This document shows positions 56,731 through 64,000 of a DNA stretch of 64,000 bases, piece after piece; within the stretch, counting starts at the first letter, position 1, and each line of letters begins with the position of its first letter. The stretch comes from Athripsodes cinereus. Lineage: Eukaryota; Arthropoda; Insecta; Trichoptera; Leptoceridae. Made by a program: the position numbers and the translations under genes. The DNA lies in assembly GCA_947579605.1 (NCBI GenBank), contig OX388327.1:8729122-8793121 (forward strand), written 5' to 3'. The notes beneath the pieces are model-generated. The model was not told the origin of the DNA and ran no database searches. It saw only the letters and a program-made list of their open reading frames with translations.

Positions 56731-57590
56731 AACCAAGCCCAAGTCGATTCATAAGCGTCGAAACTCTGTGTTGTGCACTCCTTAAGGAGGTTCACATATG
56801 TATGTGTATCATATACAACATACCTACCTAGTTAATACCTATTCAAATAGGTTGACTATGGATGAGTGTGATCAGTTGGAATGATTAATCTGTAGTAGTT
56901 CAAAATATACTTACTTCAAGAAAAAGAGAGGTTTACGAATACGGGAATGAACATCTACACTTCTAGTAAGTAAAAAATCCAGTCCCCGACATCCAGTTGT
57001 GTCAAAAAATTCATAACATAAATTGAATCGACTGGTACAAAGATTGCGCAACAAAGGATGAAAATATGACCTATAGCCATCTATGCTCAAATGTTGGAAA
57101 GAGTTTCTAAAATAATATTAAATTCTTCCCTCTATGCATTCGAGCTTGTATGAAGATGGATGCTTCCGATGTTGTTTCCATTGAACTGCAACAGATGTCT
57201 TTCCAGTTTGAAAGCACAAAAAATATATGAAATCGTATAAAACTTGATTTCAAGAGTGGAAAAATAATGAGTTGTAACATATAAACAACTTTCAAAAATT
57301 TCAAGTCATGTGATAAGCATGAAACAGAGGAATTGGGAATGTTACCTAGGTTTAAAGAGTACTCTTAACCAAGCCTAAGTCGATTCATAAGCGTCGAAAC
57401 TCTGTGTTGTGCACTCCTTAAGGAGGTTCACATAGGTATGTATGTGTGTCATATACAACGAACCTACCTAGTTAATACCTATTCAAATAGGTTGACTATG
57501 GATGAGTGTGATCAGTTGGAATGATTAATCTGTAGTAGTTCAAAATATACTTACTTCAAGAAAAAGAGAGGTTTACGAATACGGGAATGA
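56731..57590. repeat. Direct repeat of about 220 bp, copies 636 bp apart
   Basis: 56731-56950 and 57367-57590 agree almost base for base (both AACCAAGCC... to ...ACGGGAATGA), separated by 416 bp of unrelated sequence. They do not start TG or end CA, and I see no primer-binding site, so LTR status is unsupported. Confidence 0.85.
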
Positions 57591-57769
57591 AACAAATTTG
57601 CCAGCAAAGTATGATGCCTGAAATGGACTTATTTTACGACACTCTTATCGAACTGAATTGTCGAAAAGTTATCTACTTATAGTATACTCTACGTGTGCTC
57701 ATCTCATAGCTAGTCAAATAAGTTCCTTTGGTAAACTTGATTGTAAGTAAATATTCCATATGGGCATGA

Positions 57770-58182
57770 AATGGGGAACTTTCACAAAAAAAAATTTTCA
57801 ACCCAAAAAATAGTACAGAAAATAAGAAAAATTATGGTGCTTTTTTTATTTTTAAATGTGCATTTTTAAGGTTTTTAGCACCATTTAAAAAAGCAATTTT
57901 CGCACTTCGCCGCAAAAAGGTCCACTCGTGGCGGAGCACTGTTTGACAATATCAGGCGCTACAAACAGTACCAAGAGTGAAATGTGTGGCAATACAAAAT
58001 AGCGTCTAGCGACGTCACACGGGACTAATTCAATAACAGAAAATATGGATTTTTAAAATGAAAACAATGAATGAAAAGTTTTATTTTATCGTTTCTTATT
58101 AGGATATTCGTGATGAGCGTATATTTATTAATATGAATTGATAACATTTATTCATATTCCTCACACATGCATGTTCCCCATT
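57770..58182 (-). mobile_element. 413-bp interspersed element, copy 2 (reverse orientation)
   Basis: Reverse complement of 29338-29750, the same length, with close base-by-base agreement. Target duplications are not evident at either copy. Confidence 0.85.
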
Positions 58183-58640
58183 GACGATGAGCATTTTGTT
58201 GTTTTGCAATAACTATATTTTGATTACTGAACCAATATGGCGTAGTAACATCATTTTGCATAGTTAATTGAAACAAAATATATAGTTTTTTCATTCGGCA
58301 TTATCCTGTTGTAAATAATCTTTCTGCATCATAATTCTACTAAAGAACCTGGTGTTAATTTTCGTCGACTAATTCTTCACTTAGTAACGCTATGTAAATA
58401 ATTTTTATATCGCAACACTGTAACATGTCTAATTTAGTTCATAGCATACATGATATTGAAATAAAATTATGCTAAAAGGTAAATGTTCTTCGCTTACCTG
58501 AATCAAATAAAACATAAAGAATTATTGATCATTTACATACATGTGTGATTTTTAATTAATAACAAAAATATACTTGAGAACTACATATTATTTATTTTGG
58601 TCTTAAGTATATAATAAAAATATTTAATGCTTTACTATAA

Positions 58641-58906
58641 TATCCCGTGGAGCACCCGGTAAAGAATTGGTCTCCCACTCTTTCTCGTAAGTTTTCGAGT
58701 GTCCTGTAAAAGGCAGGTGTTCGAAAAAATTAAGACATTTTACATCTTAAATTCAGCGTTGAGGTTTGCCACCCATCCTGAATGTCTTGATTGTATGTTG
58801 GCACGAAGAGGACAGCTTGCATGTTTATCATATGCAGCTGGTCTGCTGGCTACCCCACTTCTGGGATATGCCGTGATGGTATAGATAGATAGATAGATAG
58901 ATAATA
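58641..58906 (+). repeat. Full-length copy of the abundant short repeat with (TAGA)n tail
   Basis: Runs from ATCCCGTGGAGCACCCGG to CCGTGATGGTATAGATAGA; the tail is five or six TAGA units. Confidence 0.8.
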
Positions 58907-59395
58907 TCCTAATTAACTTACTCACAAATAACAAATCAACAGGTTTTATTTACATAAAATTAAACTAACTACGAGTACACACATATTTATATCCTGATCA
59001 TTCATATATCAGTGGATAGTCTTTGAATGTACATTTTTAATTATTTTTTAATGTAACTTGACCCTTTTATGTTCCAATTTAAAATTTTGGGTTTTTCTCT
59101 GTATATTTTTTATTAATACAGTCTTTAACGTTACTTTGAAGTTGGTTGAACAACGTCGCCATGATATCACTCTCGTTTAAATATGGAACAATATGAATGC
59201 TGGCGAAAATGCTGTGACAGCAAACCGACATCATTCTCACAAACTTCACTGTGACGTAAAACTTATGGGTCTACGTAATTTAAGTAGATAATAATATTTT
59301 AATCTTAAAATCAGAAAGCAAAAATCTCATCTGCTTGAAGATTGACTGCAATTACTACATTTTTCAAGTTTATTTTCAGTATAATTATAAAATGT

Positions 59396-62268
<2,873 letters not shown>

Positions 62269-62739
62269 TATCAATACACCCCGCTTTTATCACGGCCTCA
62301 ATTTATCTGAAACATAATGTTTTTCTTTAATTCTTATACTTATTATAGTTTTTTTCCAATGTTATTCTTAATTATTATTCGTTTTATTTTATTTGAGTGT
62401 TTAAATAAAGTTATTCTCAAATAGGCCTCGAAAGTTCAAAACTCTTTCGTCATAGGTACACTTCAATTTCAGATATTAAAAGTCTTTAACATAGGCCAGC
62501 GTTCAACCATGAATTGGATGTTAAATGATTTTTTGTCTCATTGCTTACTCCTAATTGGCCCATGTTTATAAATAAGACATTTACATGTAATGTTTTTTTT
62601 AATATTTGATTTTTGTTAAATTTTGTAAAAGTAAAATTATTAACGTAAACTGAAAAATTAACCATACTTATATTGTATTATATTTATAATGTAGCTCGAC
62701 CACATGGATCAAATTTTCATGGAGAGGCCGCGTTGAAGA

Positions 62740-62880
62740 GTAAGTGAAATCGGCGTGCTTGTATGAGAAATTTCATGAATGTGGAGGAAGCGAAAGAATT
62801 ATGTAAGGGTAGATCAAAGTAGTGTTCCTTTCTCTCTGCCTAGCCCACATAAGATACGGCTTAAGAGTATATTTGTCTTC
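62740..62880 (+). mobile_element. LINE 3' fragment
   Basis: GAAATCGGCGTGCTTGTATG, GAGGAAGCGAAAGAATTATG and CTCTCTGCCTAGCCCAC match the same LINE tail. Confidence 0.6.
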
Positions 62881-63308
62881 GACTTACATTGAATATACAG
62901 GTAGCTACCATGGTGATATTTGCTGATTTAGGATTTGAATAGTATTTACTGCATACCTTCATAGTATTTGTACGAAGATATTATGTATGTACATAATGTA
63001 CTTATTTTAATCTGCGTATCAGTTATTGTTTGCACTTACTTTTATGTAGTGTAACTAATACAATTTTTAGCATTATCAACATTCAAATATTCGCAACGAT
63101 TACGTACATTCATTTACAAGTATTTTGAGAACAAAGTATGTCATAAGATCTACCTATATAACTGAGCATGAACCCATACCAAGGATTATGATTTTGTTAT
63201 TTGTATTTTTCATTCATTCATTTGTACCATCACGGCATATCCCTCAGTTAGTGTAGCCAGCGAACTAACTATGTATAATAAACATGCAAGTTGTCCTTTC
63301 ACTGGGAA

Positions 63309-63470
63309 TTATTATTATTACTGTCAATAAGACGATTCTTACAAGGATCATTACAGCTGAAAGCCAATGCGATCTCAGAAGAAAATGTTTAACGATATCC
63401 AAGCGATAACACAACTACAATGTATCCTCGATTTTTCTTATAAATTCTGTATGTACGTCACGTTAAAGAT
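63309..63470 (+). repeat. Unclassified interspersed repeat, copy 2
   Basis: Shares CAATAAGACGATTCTTACAA and CTCGATTTTTCTTATAAATT with 34300-34460. Confidence 0.7.
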
Positions 63471-64000
63471 ATCACGCTATCATAAAAAGTTCACATTACG
63501 CTAGACATCAGGATGGGTAGCATTCCTCATCGCTGAATTCTAGATGCTGATAGTCTTGTACGTGATGTGTTTACCTGTTTCTTTTGCAGGCCGCTCGAAA
63601 ACTTACAGAAGAGATTACTAATTATATGCTTTTGAAAATAGCAGTTTCTAGTATCAAGCAATGTTAAAGACCTTACTGTTCAAGAGGTCTTATGATTCTT
63701 GAATGGGCACTTGCAGTGGTTGTTCCACAAAACGGCGTATTTAAAAAAATTACTAATTTATTATTCTTATTACTCTACTAGCTACCGTGGCCGTTATGGT
63801 ATAGAGAGGAAAAGAAACGCTGGTAGATTTTTAACTGTTGTACAGTAATGGTAAATCATAACCATACGGCTAACTAATGAAACAAACCATTAGCATTGAA
63901 AGTGTTGTCAATGATGTAATTAATTTTTAAAAATTAATCAATTAATATTCCATGTCTTGCCATCATTCTAAAGATACACATTAATTTATACATTACGTTG

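Larger units (their letters stand above)
62310..64000. other. Region upstream of the first GMC gene; no coding sequence seen
   Basis: Holds a LINE scrap, common-repeat scraps and the repeat at 63309-63470. The promoter and 5' non-coding exon of GMC-7 should be here or beyond the window edge; I cannot locate them. Confidence 0.45.

Noticed and set aside
56731..57590. LTR retrotransposon
   Set aside because: The repeat ends are not TG...CA, no primer-binding site or polypurine tract is visible, and the interior has no gag or pol.

Overview
The window looks like genomic DNA of a moth or butterfly (Lepidoptera). It is strongly AT-rich, its genes are split by spliceosomal introns, and it is full of short degenerate transposon copies. 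The seven protein-coding genes are FAD-dependent GMC oxidoreductases of the insect glucose-dehydrogenase-like type, a family known to be expanded in tandem in Lepidoptera. No host gene other than this array is recognised.

Layout. All seven genes (GMC-1 to GMC-7, numbered left to right) are on the minus strand, so transcription runs from 62 kb toward 10 kb: GMC-7 (59.4-62.3 kb), GMC-6 (51.7-55.8), GMC-5 (45.3-48.0), GMC-4 (37.5-41.2), GMC-3 (30.0-32.4), GMC-2 (20.1-22.7), GMC-1 (10.7-12.9). Each has three coding exons: a short first exon with a hydrophobic signal or anchor segment, a roughly 131-134 nt exon with the FAD dinucleotide-binding loop, and a roughly 1.6 kb exon with the rest. The two introns have the same phases (1, then 0) in all seven. 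Two subgroups are visible. GMC-1 to -4 start with 52-codon first exons ending in a CPW...GGQA...SYCG...WPKD pattern. GMC-5 to -7 start MECLN or MDCLN and carry ...VDP.QWPPD. Every gene has a splice acceptor 10-40 nt upstream of its ATG, so each has at least one 5' non-coding exon that I could not place.

How the genes may work. All retain FAD-binding and GMC signature motifs and a catalytic His. Six of the seven end in a C-terminal xxEL tetrapeptide (QKEL, KDEL, KDEL, KEEL, RTEL, HIEL). GMC-5 ends HTE and lacks the last Leu. With the hydrophobic N-terminus this suggests a family of soluble ER-lumenal oxidoreductases rather than secreted ones. Substrates cannot be read from the sequence. GMC-4 replaces the usual second active-site Asn with Gln. 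GMC-2 and GMC-3 share a 183-bp, nearly identical 3' tract that suggests gene conversion.

The remaining sequence is transposon-derived or featureless. It holds a nearly intact hAT element with its 8-bp target duplication and only two in-frame stops, a second hAT with a nested hAT fragment and SINE, several MITEs, many LINE 3' fragments, a 76-bp tandem array, and an abundant short repeat tailed by microsatellites. The most unusual signal is a set of hammerhead-ribozyme-like motifs, often in palindromic pairs, with self-complementary stem III segments, as described for Penelope-like retroelements and retrozymes. The first 6 kb and the last 1.7 kb contain no gene I can support.
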